In this document: positions 44,779 to 54,198 of the stretch, piece by piece
How positions within the stretch are numbered: position 1 is the stretch's first letter
How the letters are laid out: every line of letters starts with the position of its first letter
Assembly (NCBI GenBank): GCA_017525015.1
Contig: JAFXUK010000003.1
Span: forward strand, 124,001-188,000
Length of the DNA: 64,000 nucleotides
From: Bacilli bacterium
GTDB taxonomy: Bacteria > Bacillota > Bacilli > RF39 > UBA660
Direction of reading: 5' to 3'
Program-made: the position numbers and the translations under genes
Notes under the pieces: generated by a model
Told to the model about the DNA's origin: nothing
Database searches by the model: none
What the model saw: only the letters and a program-made list of their open reading frames with translations

Positions 44779-45630
44779 CTATTTACCAGTCTTTTCTAAA
44801 TTTTCTTTCATCATTTCAATCATTGTTTCTCTTAGTTCTTGATTAGCTATTCCTAAATCTTCTCTAGGAGGTAGAGGTTTTCCAATACGAACAACTAGAT
44901 TTTTACTTCTAAATTTATAGTCTCCTGTAATAACAAATGGAACTATAGGACTATCAGTCTTTTTAGCCATTGATACAGCACCAAATTTAAATGGTAAGAA
45001 GATATGTTCATAATACTCATCTCTTGTTATTCTTTTTTCTTTTAATAACATTTCCATAAATTCATTGGCATTAGCAAGATTATCTATAAATTCATCTTTA
45101 GTAATTACTTCTTTTTGCATTAATTCTTCTAAGTAATTAGTAAATGATGTTTTATTCTTTTTTGCTTTTTTATAGAATTCATCAAATTCTATATTTTCTT
45201 CTGTTAAATACTCATCAAATAATTCTTTAGCTCTTGTTTCTTTTAGTCCATTTCTTGTTCCTTCTGGGAATAGTCCTAAAGCATGATCATGTTCTAGTAC
45301 TTCTAATGCAGAGTGTACTGCTTCTTCATCTTTAATTGTTCTATCTACTGGGATACAACCTGAACTTCTAAAGAACCATCCATGATGACCCTCTTTATAT
45401 TTAGGATCAAAATATTCTTTTTTTGCCATATAATGAATTACTCTTTTAGTTGGTTTAATTACATTACATTGATCCATTATATGAATATGATTTCCTACAA
45501 TAATAAATCTTCCTGTCTTTGGAATGTTTTCGGCACCTATAATTTTTGGATTATACCAAAGTTTATAAATTGGACCAAATATTGTTCTAAAGATCTTGTA
45601 GGCAGTTGCTTTTTCAGTTTTTGCTTCCAT
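44779..45630 (-). CDS. PlsC-type acyltransferase with helical insertion
   Basis: A lysophosphatidic-acid acyltransferase-family protein for phospholipid synthesis at the membrane. Motif I GNHIHIMDQ (HX4D), motif III FPEGTRN, motif IV IVPFVITGDYKF. Unlike its 208-residue neighbour it carries about 75 extra residues between motif III and motif IV, made of charged helices (EYLTEENIEFDEFYKKAKK, LEELMQKEVITKDEFIDNL). Overlaps the upstream plsC by 17 nt. Substrate preference is not readable. Confidence 0.85.
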   Translation of the reverse strand: MEAKTEKATAYKIFRTIFGPIYKLWYNPKIIGAENIPKTGRFIIVGNHIHIMDQCNVIKPTKRVIHYMAKKEYFDPKYKEGHHGWFFRSSGCIPVDRTIKDEEAVHSALEVLEHDHALGLFPEGTRNGLKETRAKELFDEYLTEENIEFDEFYKKAKKNKTSFTNYLEELMQKEVITKDEFIDNLANANEFMEMLLKEKRITRDEYYEHIFLPFKFGAVSMAKKTDSPIVPFVITGDYKFRSKNLVVRIGKPLPPREDLGIANQELRETMIEMMKENLEKTGK

Positions 45631-46240
45631 TTTCCTTTTCTCCTTTTTCTATATTTTTTCTTACAACATCCATTAATTTTTTATTTGCATCATCTAAATT
45701 ACCTTTTACTTTCATTGGCTTTAAGAATTCTATAGTTGCCCCTCTAAAGATTTTATAATCTCCTGTAATAGTAAAAGGTACTATAGTGGCATTTGTCTTT
45801 TCTGCCATTTTTACTGCACCTATTTTAAAAGGCATAATTGTATCATCTGTTTTATTAATTGTTCCTTCTGGGAATATTCCAATACATAATCCTCTGTTTA
45901 ATGCTTCTATTGCGTATTCTAGGGCATCATGATCATGAATCTTACGATTTACTGGGATTGCTCCCATACCCCATGTAATAATACTTGAAATACCTTTAAA
46001 TAATTCTTGTTTTGCTAAGAAATGAACTTGTCTTTTCTTTACTACTGCACAAACCATTTCTGGATCTACCCATTTAGCATGATTTCCAGCAAAAACAATT
46101 GGACCTTCTTTAGGAATATTTTCTCTACCAATTACTTTTGGTGGATATAGTAAATATATTAAGAAAATTAAAAGTGGCTTTATAAATGTATAAAACCAAC
46201 GATCTCCATATTTGAACTTTTGTTTTTTATTATCTGTCAT
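45614..46240 (-). CDS. plsC: 1-acyl-sn-glycerol-3-phosphate acyltransferase
   Basis: 208 residues, standard PlsC: TM-like start (FIKPLLIFLIYLLYPP), HX4D motif GNHAKWVDPEM, KQELFKG, GAIPVNR, FPEGTIN, and IVPFTITGDYKI. Makes phosphatidic acid from lysophosphatidic acid. The second acyltransferase follows in overlap. Confidence 0.9.
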   Translation of the reverse strand: MTDNKKQKFKYGDRWFYTFIKPLLIFLIYLLYPPKVIGRENIPKEGPIVFAGNHAKWVDPEMVCAVVKKRQVHFLAKQELFKGISSIITWGMGAIPVNRKIHDHDALEYAIEALNRGLCIGIFPEGTINKTDDTIMPFKIGAVKMAEKTNATIVPFTITGDYKIFRGATIEFLKPMKVKGNLDDANKKLMDVVRKNIEKGEKENGSKN

Positions 46241-46267
46241 ACATTGTCACCTATTCTTAATTATACT

Positions 46268-46852
46268 TTATTTCTTATGTGATTTCAATTTAAGTTCTAA
46301 ATTTCCGACATTTTCTAATTTTCTGTTTCTCTCATATGACTTTTTAATTTCATCTTCTATTTGTTTAATATTATAAGTGTGTTCTCTTGTAACTGTACCA
46401 TCTACATTATAAGTTACAATTGTTTTAGGTCTTTCATCTACCATTACTTTTTGAAACATAGATAATTCAATATCATCTAATCTAAAATACTTAATAAATC
46501 TTTTTACTCTTTCATTTGGTTCCATACTTAGAAACATTCTTAGAATCTCATCTCTTGTTAAGACATGATCTATTCTAAGTTTATTAGTTGCATACATATC
46601 ATAGAAACCACCATATTCGTCTTCTCCTTCGGCTAGGTCTCCATAAGCAGTAACTTCTGCAATATCAACTTCTTCTTCAGTTGCATTAAAATATCTTAAA
46701 GTGTCTTCTAGTCTTTTACAAAAATGCATTCCTCTACCATCATTACCAAATCTTGGGGTTACATCTTCTTCATATGAAGCACCTTCTATAAACACTTTTC
46801 CATAACGATTTACTAGACCTTTATCAAATGTTTTATATCCTTTTATCGCCAT
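46268..46852 (-). CDS. DUF7666-like protein
   Basis: 194 residues from ATG 46852 (GGTG 6 nt upstream; an ORF start at GTG 46861 is less likely). The N-terminal ~90 residues follow the DUF7666 pattern: IKGYKTFDKGL, YGKVFIEGASYE, GRGMHFCKRLEDTLRYF, EEEVDIAEVTAYGD. Such domains occur in phage and bacterial proteins of unknown role. The C-terminal half is helical and charged. Predicted cytosolic. Confidence 0.6.
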   Translation of the reverse strand: MAIKGYKTFDKGLVNRYGKVFIEGASYEEDVTPRFGNDGRGMHFCKRLEDTLRYFNATEEEVDIAEVTAYGDLAEGEDEYGGFYDMYATNKLRIDHVLTRDEILRMFLSMEPNERVKRFIKYFRLDDIELSMFQKVMVDERPKTIVTYNVDGTVTREHTYNIKQIEDEIKKSYERNRKLENVGNLELKLKSHKK

Positions 46853-46882
46853 AGACATCACCTGTTTTTTATTATAACAAAA

Positions 46883-46908
46883 AAAGTAAGCTTTAAAAAG
46901 CTTACTTT
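46883..46908 (-). terminator. Terminator of the NAD operon
   Basis: Perfect 11-bp stem AAAGTAAGCTT and complement, overlapping the nadK stop, with a T run on the minus strand. Confidence 0.9.
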
Positions 46909-47702
46909 ATGAATTTATCATTTATCTTTTTAATGTAGTTATAATCTTGTTTTCTAATTAAATGTACATGATTTTTAATATGTGTTTCTACTTTTGTAAC
47001 TTCTGTATAGAAGTAATTTCTACCATCTGTAGTGATTAAGAGATTATCAGTACCTGATTTAGGAACTATAGTAATTGTTTTAGTTGATGGAATTATAACT
47101 GAATTTGCTAAAGATCTATAAGTTTTATTAGACATTGGTGCAATAGGAGTAATTTGTAATGTATCAAAAGCATTATCTACAATACTTCCTCCATAATTTA
47201 AGTTATAAGCAGTTGATCCAAAAGATGTAGAGATTAATAATCCATCTCCTACGAAGTTTTCAAGTAATACTCCATCAATATATGCATCTAAATGAATTGT
47301 ATTTAATTCTTCTTCTCTAACTAATATTTCATTTAAAGATTGGAATTTAGTAGTACCTTCTTTAGACTCTATTAAAACTGTTTGTACTCCAATATCTTCA
47401 TAGAAAAATTCATTCTTTTTAACACTTTTAATAAAATCTTTTACTTCATCTACTCTAATATCTTGAGCAAATCCTAAAGTACCAGCATTAATTCCTACAT
47501 ATAATGCATCTTTTTTAAAATCACTTTCATTTACCATTCTTAAAAATGATCCATCTCCACCAATAGCAATTCCTAAGTCAAAATCATTTTCTTCTACTAT
47601 TTCAAAACCTTCTTCTAAAAGAATTGCTCTTGTTTCTTTTTCTACTTCTCTTGATCTACTATTATGATTAACAAATAATTTTACCTTTTTAATCTCTTTC
47701 AT
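46902..47702 (-). CDS. nadK: NAD kinase
   Basis: Phosphorylates NAD to NADP. GGDGSFLRMV (about 50) is the GGDG signature, GINAGTLGFAQDI and the NE/D motif FQSLNEILV follow, and the C-terminal beta-sandwich begins at DGLLISTSFGSTAYNLNYGG. 266 residues, normal length. Last gene of the operon; overlaps nrtR by 14 nt. Confidence 0.95.
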   Translation of the reverse strand: MKEIKKVKLFVNHNSRSREVEKETRAILLEEGFEIVEENDFDLGIAIGGDGSFLRMVNESDFKKDALYVGINAGTLGFAQDIRVDEVKDFIKSVKKNEFFYEDIGVQTVLIESKEGTTKFQSLNEILVREEELNTIHLDAYIDGVLLENFVGDGLLISTSFGSTAYNLNYGGSIVDNAFDTLQITPIAPMSNKTYRSLANSVIIPSTKTITIVPKSGTDNLLITTDGRNYFYTEVTKVETHIKNHVHLIRKQDYNYIKKINDKFIK

Positions 47703-48516
47703 TTTTCTTATACCTGAATAAGTAAGATGGTCTATGACCTTCTCCTTTTTTCATCCTTTCTGTTTTTTCTACTTTATTCGATATCATTCTACGAAAAGCA
47801 GGATCTAATAGTTTTTTATTTAGAATTACTTCATATACTTGTTGTAGCTCACCTAATGTAAAATACTCAGGCATCATATTAAAGACTATATCTGTATAAC
47901 TAATTTTGTTTTTTATTCTTTCAAGTCCTGAAATAATTACTTTAGGATGATCAAATGCAAGATAATCATTATTTACAATTACAAAGTCATATCTATCTGT
48001 TGTTTTTTCTCTTAAGACTTTTTTTATTGTAAACTCTATCTTTTCAGTACCATTATCTAAATAAATATCTACTAGATTATTTCTATTCTTTATATCTATT
48101 ATATCAAACCATGAGGCATGTTCCACATGTTCTGTTAATTTATTTTTGTCAACTAAGGCAACAAAGGCAGTTGATACTATTCTCATTCTAGGATCTCTAT
48201 CTAGAGAATCAAAGGTATATAACTGTTCTATATAAACATTTTCTAGATTTGTTTCTTCTTTTAATACTCTTTTTGCACATTCTTCTAATGTTTCACTTTT
48301 AGGATTTAAAAATCCACCAGGCAAGCACCATTTATCTTTAAATGGATAATCTTTTCTTTTAACAAGTAAAATACTCATACTTTTTTTATCTGTTTTACGA
48401 TAGTTATCAGTATCTTTAGATGAAACACTTACTATTAAAATATCAGAAGTCATAGATAATTTTTCAAAACGAGTCGAGTCATAGTCTTTTAAAAATTCTT
48501 TTTCTGATTTATACAC
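47689..48516 (-). CDS. nrtR: NrtR-type Nudix transcriptional regulator of NAD metabolism
   Basis: An N-terminal Nudix domain (about 20-150) is fused to a C-terminal winged helix (about 190-270; TLGELQQVYEVILNKKLLDPAFRRMI, then HRPSYLFRYK), the architecture of NrtR. The Nudix box GGFLNPKSETLEECAKRVLKEETNL is altered: the RExxEE core reads RVLKEE and the G-E spacing is off, so hydrolase activity may be lost, as known for NrtR regulators that bind ADP-ribose instead. Its place inside a complete NAD(P) salvage operon supports autoregulation. Confidence 0.87.
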   Translation of the reverse strand: MYKSEKEFLKDYDSTRFEKLSMTSDILIVSVSSKDTDNYRKTDKKSMSILLVKRKDYPFKDKWCLPGGFLNPKSETLEECAKRVLKEETNLENVYIEQLYTFDSLDRDPRMRIVSTAFVALVDKNKLTEHVEHASWFDIIDIKNRNNLVDIYLDNGTEKIEFTIKKVLREKTTDRYDFVIVNNDYLAFDHPKVIISGLERIKNKISYTDIVFNMMPEYFTLGELQQVYEVILNKKLLDPAFRRMISNKVEKTERMKKGEGHRPSYLFRYKKNERD

Positions 48517-48989
48517 TAAATCACCTTCTCTAACTCATCTATTATTCTATCTATTACTAGTTCTTTATTTAGTTCTCTAGAAGAAGCTTTTGCTTCTACT
48601 TTAAATGTATTATATTCATCTTTATCTTTATCATAGATAGATATAAATACTACATTATCTTCTCCATATGGATTATGAACATCTACTCTATTTAATTTTC
48701 CAGTAATACCTATTCCAATATTAGAATTAGTGAATTCAGATATTTTCTTAGACATTTCTTTAGCAGTTTCAAAACTATAAACAGAGTATTTATCAATAAT
48801 ATCTTTTGATACTCCCATTTTTATTTTATACTCATTTGAATAAGTTACTGCACTAAACTTAATTACTTCACTAGCACCTTCAATATTAGTTAAAGCATTA
48901 ACTACTCCTCCACCAGTACAAGATTCCATAGTAGAGATTGTTTTATTAAGTTTAGTGAATTCTTCTATTACTTTTTTAAATGTTTTCAT
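48516..48989 (-). CDS. pncC: Nicotinamide-nucleotide amidase (CinA C-domain)
   Basis: 157-residue stand-alone CinA C-terminal domain, converting NMN to nicotinate mononucleotide. Hallmarks TMESCTGGGVVNALTNIEGAS, KFSAVTYSNEYKIKMGV, and GIGITGKLNRVD. Overlaps nadD by 14 nt. It feeds NaMN into the same pathway as pncB. Confidence 0.9.
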   Translation of the reverse strand: MKTFKKVIEEFTKLNKTISTMESCTGGGVVNALTNIEGASEVIKFSAVTYSNEYKIKMGVSKDIIDKYSVYSFETAKEMSKKISEFTNSNIGIGITGKLNRVDVHNPYGEDNVVFISIYDKDKDEYNTFKVEAKASSRELNKELVIDRIIDELEKVI

Positions 48990-49521
48990 ATAGATTATGC
49001 TCCTCTATATATTTTTTAATATTATTATCAATATTTTTATTATTACCATTTCTAATATCAGTAGATGATACTTCAATATAATCAAAATCATTTATATAGA
49101 TAAATTGATTGTTATAATTTTCTAAGTACTTATTTTTTATTATTTCTCCTCGATTTAAAACAATTACTTTGTTTTCTAATATTTCATCGATATTTTTCCA
49201 TTCATGAAACTTTTCTAAATTATCTGAACCTATTACTAAATATAATTCATCTTCTGGATAATCTTTTTTTAGACTTCTTAATACTTCATAAGTATATGGA
49301 TAGTTATTGTGAATACTATCTACTATAATATTTTCTTCTTCATAAAACTTTAACATTTCTATTCTTTCATTAACATTAACTAAATCTGTTTTATCCCAGT
49401 AGTTAGGAGTTGGTAGTAAAAGTACTTTATCTACAAGATTTTTTTCTAGTAGATATTTCATTACTTTATGATGTCCTTCATGAGGAGGATTAAAACTACC
49501 TACATATATACCTAATCGCAT
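48976..49521 (-). CDS. nadD: Nicotinate-nucleotide adenylyltransferase
   Basis: Adenylates NaMN to NaAD. GIYVGSFNPPHEGHHKV at the N-terminus is the nucleotidyltransferase HxGH site; YLVIGSDNLEKFHEWKN and VSSTDIRNG complete the family signature. 181 residues. Overlaps nadE by 10 nt. The HD phosphohydrolase (yqeK) that often follows nadD is absent here. Confidence 0.95.
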   Translation of the reverse strand: MRLGIYVGSFNPPHEGHHKVMKYLLEKNLVDKVLLLPTPNYWDKTDLVNVNERIEMLKFYEEENIIVDSIHNNYPYTYEVLRSLKKDYPEDELYLVIGSDNLEKFHEWKNIDEILENKVIVLNRGEIIKNKYLENYNNQFIYINDFDYIEVSSTDIRNGNNKNIDNNIKKYIEEHNLYENI

Positions 49522-50267
49522 TTTTTATAAGTTGGAATGTTAAATTTATGAAGACTATTTTTATGAAGACGTTCTATTTTTTCTTTTATGTTCTCATCTA
49601 ATGGTTCATTATTAATTACTTTTTCGATATCACTATATTTTACTCCTAATTTTTCTTCATCAGACATTCCTGATAAACCATCACTAGGAGTCTTATATAA
49701 TACTTCTTTTGGTACATTTAGTACTTCTCCTATTTTAATTACTTCAGAGACTGTAAGATCTGCTAGAACATTTATATCAGATACTCCGTCTCCTCCTTTA
49801 GTGAAGTATCCTACATATATTTCACATTTATTACCTGTACCAGCAACTACATAAGTCTTATTCTTTAATGCAGAGTAAAGAGCTGCTAAATAATATAGAG
49901 AAGTCATTCTAAGTCTAGGTTTAATATTAATATCACTATTTTTTAATTCTTCTTCAGTAAAACTTCCTAGATTATTAATTTGTTCTTTAAATGAATCATA
50001 GGTATTTGTTATATCAAGATTAATCATTTCAAATCCATAATAGTCACTTACTAATTTAGCATCACTACGATCTATTTCTTTAGAGTGACATGGAAGAGTT
50101 ACTCCTAGTACATTTTCTTTACCTAAGGCTTCAGTAAATAGTCCTGCGACTACTCCTGAATCTTTTCCTCCACTAATACCAATTACTACTCCACCTAAAT
50201 TATGTTCTTTAAAATAATTTCTAATAAACTCTACTATTTTATTCTTTTCTTTTAAGGCATCAAACAT
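49512..50267 (-). CDS. nadE: NH3-dependent NAD synthetase
   Basis: Amidates NaAD to NAD with ammonia. PP-loop ATPase: VVIGISGGKDSGVVAGLF, VLGVTLPCHS, RMTSLYYLAAL, and VVAGTGNKCEIYVGYFTKGGDG. 251 residues with no glutaminase domain. The stop of pncB is 1-2 bp upstream. Confidence 0.95.
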   Translation of the reverse strand: MFDALKEKNKIVEFIRNYFKEHNLGGVVIGISGGKDSGVVAGLFTEALGKENVLGVTLPCHSKEIDRSDAKLVSDYYGFEMINLDITNTYDSFKEQINNLGSFTEEELKNSDINIKPRLRMTSLYYLAALYSALKNKTYVVAGTGNKCEIYVGYFTKGGDGVSDINVLADLTVSEVIKIGEVLNVPKEVLYKTPSDGLSGMSDEEKLGVKYSDIEKVINNEPLDENIKEKIERLHKNSLHKFNIPTYKKCD

Positions 50268-50268
50268 A

Positions 50269-51702
50269 TTAATTCTCTTCTTTCTTTGTATGTATTTCGA
50301 TTAACTTATTTTTTAATTCTCTTAAAGTATCACTTAAATCTACATAGTATTCATGAGGTTTATTAATTCTTGTTACTTCTGGATACATAGAATTATATTC
50401 TTGTTCACAATATTTTTGCTTTTCTAATAATGATGGATCATTATATACTAATTCTCCATTTATATAGATTGGTACTTGTAATTCTCTTAAAATATAGTTT
50501 TTAATTTTAGTTTGTTTCCATGTCTCCACTGGATGTACTAAAGTATATTCATCATTTGGAATTACTTCTTCTCTTAAGGTAATTACATCTCCTAATGCAT
50601 AACCTGTTTCTTTATCATAGAAACGTACTATTTTCTTAAATCCTGGAGTAGTTGTTTTAATATTATCATTACTTACTTTTAATCTTGGATATATATCATT
50701 ATTTTCTTCTACAGCAACTAATTTATATACTCCACCAATACGCTCTTTTGCGGCAGCAATATTATCTCCTACTCCTAAGGAATTAAACTTTGCTCCTTGT
50801 TCTAAAAGATCTCTTATTGTATGTTCATCTAAGCCATTACTTAGACAGATTCCTGCTTCGGGATAACCTGCTTCATCTAGCATTTTTCTTGCTTCTTTTG
50901 AAAGATATGCTAAGTCTCCACTATCAATTCTAATACCTTTAAATTTATAACCATTTGGTTTTAAATAATCATTTGCAACTTTAATAGCATTAGGTACTCC
51001 ACTACGAAGAGTATCATAGGTATCTACTAAGAATAAGGCATTATCTGGATTAGCTTTGGCATAACCTAAGAATGCTTCATATTCTGACTCTTGTTCTGTT
51101 ACTAAAGAGTGAGCCATTGTACCTAAAACTGGAATACCATATTTCATACCAGCATAAGTATTACTTGTTCCAACACAACCTCCTATAATTGAGTTTTTAC
51201 TTGCTTCTACCGCAGAGTCTATTCCTCTTGCACGTCTAGCACCAAACTCCATTACTGGTACACCTTTTGCTTCTTTAGTAATTCTTTTAGAAGCAGTTAT
51301 TACTAAAGATGCGTGATTGAAACATGCAAGTAGTGCTGTTTCTAATATTTGAGCAGTTACTGCATCTGCTTTAATAGTCATTACTGGTTCATTTGGAAAT
51401 ATTATAGTACCATCAGGTACGGCATATAGATCTCCTTTAAACTTTAAATTACTTAAATAGTTTAAGAAGTTATCATTAAATTGATTTAGACTTCTTAAAT
51501 AAGATATTTCTTCTTCTCCAAAATGAAAATTCTTAATATAATTAATCATTTCATCTAATCCACCACTTATTGTGTATCCACCATTAAATGGATTTTCTCT
51601 AAAGAAGATATCAAAGTACATTATTTCATTTTGTTTACCTTCTAAAAAGTAAGTTTGAGCCATTGTAAGTTCATAAAAATCTGTCATTAATGTTTTATTC
51701 AT
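50269..51702 (-). CDS. pncB: Nicotinate phosphoribosyltransferase
   Basis: Makes NaMN from nicotinic acid, PRPP and ATP. LMTDFYELTMAQTYF start, FRENPFNGGYTISGGL, EFGARRARGIDSAVEAS, GTMAHSLVTEQ, and IRIDSGDLAYLSKEAR are typical of the long Firmicute type. 477 residues. 8 bp after pncA. Confidence 0.95.
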   Translation of the reverse strand: MNKTLMTDFYELTMAQTYFLEGKQNEIMYFDIFFRENPFNGGYTISGGLDEMINYIKNFHFGEEEISYLRSLNQFNDNFLNYLSNLKFKGDLYAVPDGTIIFPNEPVMTIKADAVTAQILETALLACFNHASLVITASKRITKEAKGVPVMEFGARRARGIDSAVEASKNSIIGGCVGTSNTYAGMKYGIPVLGTMAHSLVTEQESEYEAFLGYAKANPDNALFLVDTYDTLRSGVPNAIKVANDYLKPNGYKFKGIRIDSGDLAYLSKEARKMLDEAGYPEAGICLSNGLDEHTIRDLLEQGAKFNSLGVGDNIAAAKERIGGVYKLVAVEENNDIYPRLKVSNDNIKTTTPGFKKIVRFYDKETGYALGDVITLREEVIPNDEYTLVHPVETWKQTKIKNYILRELQVPIYINGELVYNDPSLLEKQKYCEQEYNSMYPEVTRINKPHEYYVDLSDTLRELKNKLIEIHTKKEEN

Positions 51703-51710
51703 ATTATCAC

Positions 51711-52304
51711 CTATCTTTTCTTTACTAATTCTATTCCTTGTTGGGCTAGTAATAGTTTTGATGCTTCTACATAGTTTTGTCTTTCATTTTCAGAGTATGT
51801 TGCGATTGCATCTTCATGTACTCTTATTTTATGTGGAATATTATGTTCATCTAAATAATTGGCTAGTCCTAAAGTACCATTTACTACACATATATCTGTA
51901 CAACAACCAATAATATCAAACTCTCTTAAAGTATTTTCTTTTTCTATTAATCTTCTAAACTCAGGAGCTTCCATAAAGCTTGTAGAATTCTTTCTAATAC
52001 TAATTGTGTTTTCTCTTCCTTCATAACTTGCTAGTTCTTTAACTAGTTCTGATTCAGGAGTATTTTCTAGGCAGTGAAAAGTATTTCCAAAACGAACAAA
52101 CTCTACAGAATCTTCCCTATGAGTATCTTTAATAAATATTACTAGTTTTCCATCTTTTAAAAACTCATCAATTAATTCTATTTGTCTTGGAATTATTTGT
52201 CCAATTCTTTCATCATGTAGTACTCCTTCAGTTACAAATCCATTAACCATATCTACTACAATTAAACATTCTTTATACAATTTTAAATTTGATATTTTAT
52301 CCAT
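51711..52304 (-). CDS. pncA: Nicotinamidase / cysteine hydrolase
   Basis: First gene of the operon; deamidates nicotinamide to nicotinic acid. Isochorismatase fold: Asp in LIVVDMVNGFV, a likely Lys in TISIRKNSTSF, Cys in FDIIGCCTDICVVNGTLGLA with the cis-peptide region. The metal-site DxHxxxH pattern reads DTHREDSVEF, slightly divergent. 197 residues; RBS AAGGAG. Confidence 0.88.
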   Translation of the reverse strand: MDKISNLKLYKECLIVVDMVNGFVTEGVLHDERIGQIIPRQIELIDEFLKDGKLVIFIKDTHREDSVEFVRFGNTFHCLENTPESELVKELASYEGRENTISIRKNSTSFMEAPEFRRLIEKENTLREFDIIGCCTDICVVNGTLGLANYLDEHNIPHKIRVHEDAIATYSENERQNYVEASKLLLAQQGIELVKKR

Positions 52305-52335
52305 AATTATTCTCCTTATTATTAATTATTATCTG

Positions 52336-52372
52336 TTAATAACATTTTATTAATAACAAAGATTTTTGTCAA
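52336..52372 (-). promoter_or_regulatory. NAD operon promoter with two TGTTATTAA direct repeats
   Basis: On the minus strand: TTGACA (52372-52367), 17 bp, TAAAAT (52349-52344). Two TGTTATTAA copies, 52358-52350 and 52344-52336, start 14 bp apart: one fills the spacer, the other begins at the end of the -10 box. This is where a repressor site for the operon's own NrtR would be expected. Confidence 0.6.
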
Positions 52373-52392
52373 TAAAAAAGCAAAATAATTTC

Positions 52393-53268
52393 TTATTTTA
52401 CTTTATTAATTTCGTCAATTAATTCTTGATCATAATAAAGGGTAATACCTTTTGGAATAACTTTAATATCAAATGTTTTACTCTTTAATTGTTCTCCATC
52501 AATATTTGCTTCTACTTCTTCTTCGAACTCTATTCTTGCTTCTTTAATTTTTGCTTTTGTTGTATGCTTAGAGTTTTCGTGTTTACCTTTATTCATACCA
52601 GTAATTAAAGTAGCCATTCTAAGTTTATTCATTTTATCTATTAAGTATAAATCAACACTACCATTATTTAGTTTAGCAGTATACCCTACTTTATATCCTC
52701 CACCATAGTATCTTCCATTACATATTACAATAGTAGTCATATCATTAATCCATTCTTTATTATTATAAGTAACTTTAACTTTTTTAGTTTTATATTTTAA
52801 GAAATGAGCAACTAAACTCATATTATATCTTTGACTCTCTGGAATCCATTTACTATGAATCATATCATCATTATTACCAATTTCAGCATCTATTCCAAAA
52901 CAAGCGACGTTTATAAAATATTTATCATTTATTTTTACTAAGTCAATTTTATTTTCTTTTTCTTTTAATAATTCCTGACATGATCTATATAAATCATTTC
53001 CAGTACCATAAGGAATAAATCCTAAAATATTTTTAGTCCCAACTATTCCATTTAAAACTCTATTAATAGTTCCATCTCCACCTACTGCGAGTAAGATACA
53101 ACTTTTCTTTTTATATCTTTCTACAATATCTTCAGTTGATTCTTCACGACTATTAATTTCTATTTTATAATCTAGTTTTAATTTTTTTGACGCTTCCTCT
53201 ATTCTTTTTACTAGAGGATTAAGTTTCTTTTTTAGACTAAATCGATTTAATAAAAATATATATTTCAT
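52393..53268 (-). CDS. Diacylglycerol/lipid kinase (DagK/YegS family)
   Basis: 291 residues from ATG 53268 (AGGTG 6 nt upstream). KYIFLLNRFSLKKK start, LLAVGGDGTINRVLNGI (GGDGT nucleotide site), LGFIPYGTGNDLYRSC, and the C-terminal IDGE motif (VEANIDGEQL) are those of bacterial DagK/YegS lipid kinases, which recycle diacylglycerol to phosphatidic acid. Probably co-transcribed with yitT (37-bp gap). The two PlsC proteins in the window work on the same pool. Confidence 0.88.
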   Translation of the reverse strand: MKYIFLLNRFSLKKKLNPLVKRIEEASKKLKLDYKIEINSREESTEDIVERYKKKSCILLAVGGDGTINRVLNGIVGTKNILGFIPYGTGNDLYRSCQELLKEKENKIDLVKINDKYFINVACFGIDAEIGNNDDMIHSKWIPESQRYNMSLVAHFLKYKTKKVKVTYNNKEWINDMTTIVICNGRYYGGGYKVGYTAKLNNGSVDLYLIDKMNKLRMATLITGMNKGKHENSKHTTKAKIKEARIEFEEEVEANIDGEQLKSKTFDIKVIPKGITLYYDQELIDEINKVK

Positions 53269-53305
53269 ATAAATCACCTACTTATATTATACAACAAAAA
53301 AAGAA

Positions 53306-54187
53306 TTATCTTTTCTTCTTTAATAATTCTTTTTCTCTTTTTGTTGATTTAATATGAGTACCAATTATATCTGAAACATCTAAGATTGTGACAAATGCAC
53401 TTTCATCCATATCTTCTACTATTCTATTTAACTCGTATACTTCTAGTCTTGTAAGTACACAATATAGAACTTCTTTTTCTCCACTTATTAGACCTTTACC
53501 TCTAATTGTAGTAGTAGTTCTACCTAATCTCTTATAGATTTCTCTTGATAGATCAGTTCCTTTATCAGTTACAATTAAAGCTGCTTTTGCTTGTTCTAGA
53601 CCTTCTGATACAAAGTCAATTACTTTAAATGTTATGACATATGTAAGTAATGAGTATAATGCACGATCTAATCCAAATAAGAATCCTGCTACTCCAAAGA
53701 TTATTATGTTAAAGAATAATACTACTTGTCCAACACTAAATGATGTCTTCTTACTAATTACAATTGCGACAGACTCTGTTCCATCAATACATCCACCAAA
53801 GTGAATTATAATACCTACTCCTAATCCATATAAAGCTCCACCAAAAACTGTTGCGAGTAAGATTTCTTCTGTGAATGCTTCTACTAGTTCAAAGTAAGAT
53901 AAGAATAAAGCAAAGCATCCCATAGAGAATAATGTTCTAATTAAGAAACTCTTACCTAAGTTTCTATATCCTACATAGACAAATGGAATATTAATTGTTA
54001 TTACTAATAACCATAAAGGTATTCCAAATAGTTTATGAATAATGATTGATATACCAGTAATACCTCCATCTAAAATAGTATTTGGTATTAAGAAACATTC
54101 TAGTGCAGCAGCAGCAACAAAGCTACCAATTAATAACATTATAAAAGTTATTACATATCTTCCTGTTTTATTTTTAATTCTACTCAT
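53306..54187 (-). CDS. YitT family membrane protein (DUF161/DUF2179)
   Basis: 293 residues from ATG 54187 with AGGAGG upstream; the ORF extends to 54268 but that part overlaps the adhesin gene. About five TMs (DUF161-type; GSFVAAAALECFLIPNTILDGG, FGGCIDGTESVAIVISKKTSFSVGQ) and a C-terminal DUF2179 domain (LGRTTTTIRGKGLISGEKEVLYCVL). Function unsettled. It begins 11 bp after a DUF285 gene with no terminator between. Confidence 0.88.
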   Translation of the reverse strand: MSRIKNKTGRYVITFIMLLIGSFVAAAALECFLIPNTILDGGITGISIIIHKLFGIPLWLLVITINIPFVYVGYRNLGKSFLIRTLFSMGCFALFLSYFELVEAFTEEILLATVFGGALYGLGVGIIIHFGGCIDGTESVAIVISKKTSFSVGQVVLFFNIIIFGVAGFLFGLDRALYSLLTYVITFKVIDFVSEGLEQAKAALIVTDKGTDLSREIYKRLGRTTTTIRGKGLISGEKEVLYCVLTRLEVYELNRIVEDMDESAFVTILDVSDIIGTHIKSTKREKELLKKKR

Positions 54188-54198
54188 ATATTCCTCCT

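Noticed and set aside
52382..52399. Terminator AAAATAA/TTATTTT after the lipid kinase gene
   Set aside because: Only seven A-T pairs; too weak in this AT-rich DNA to call.
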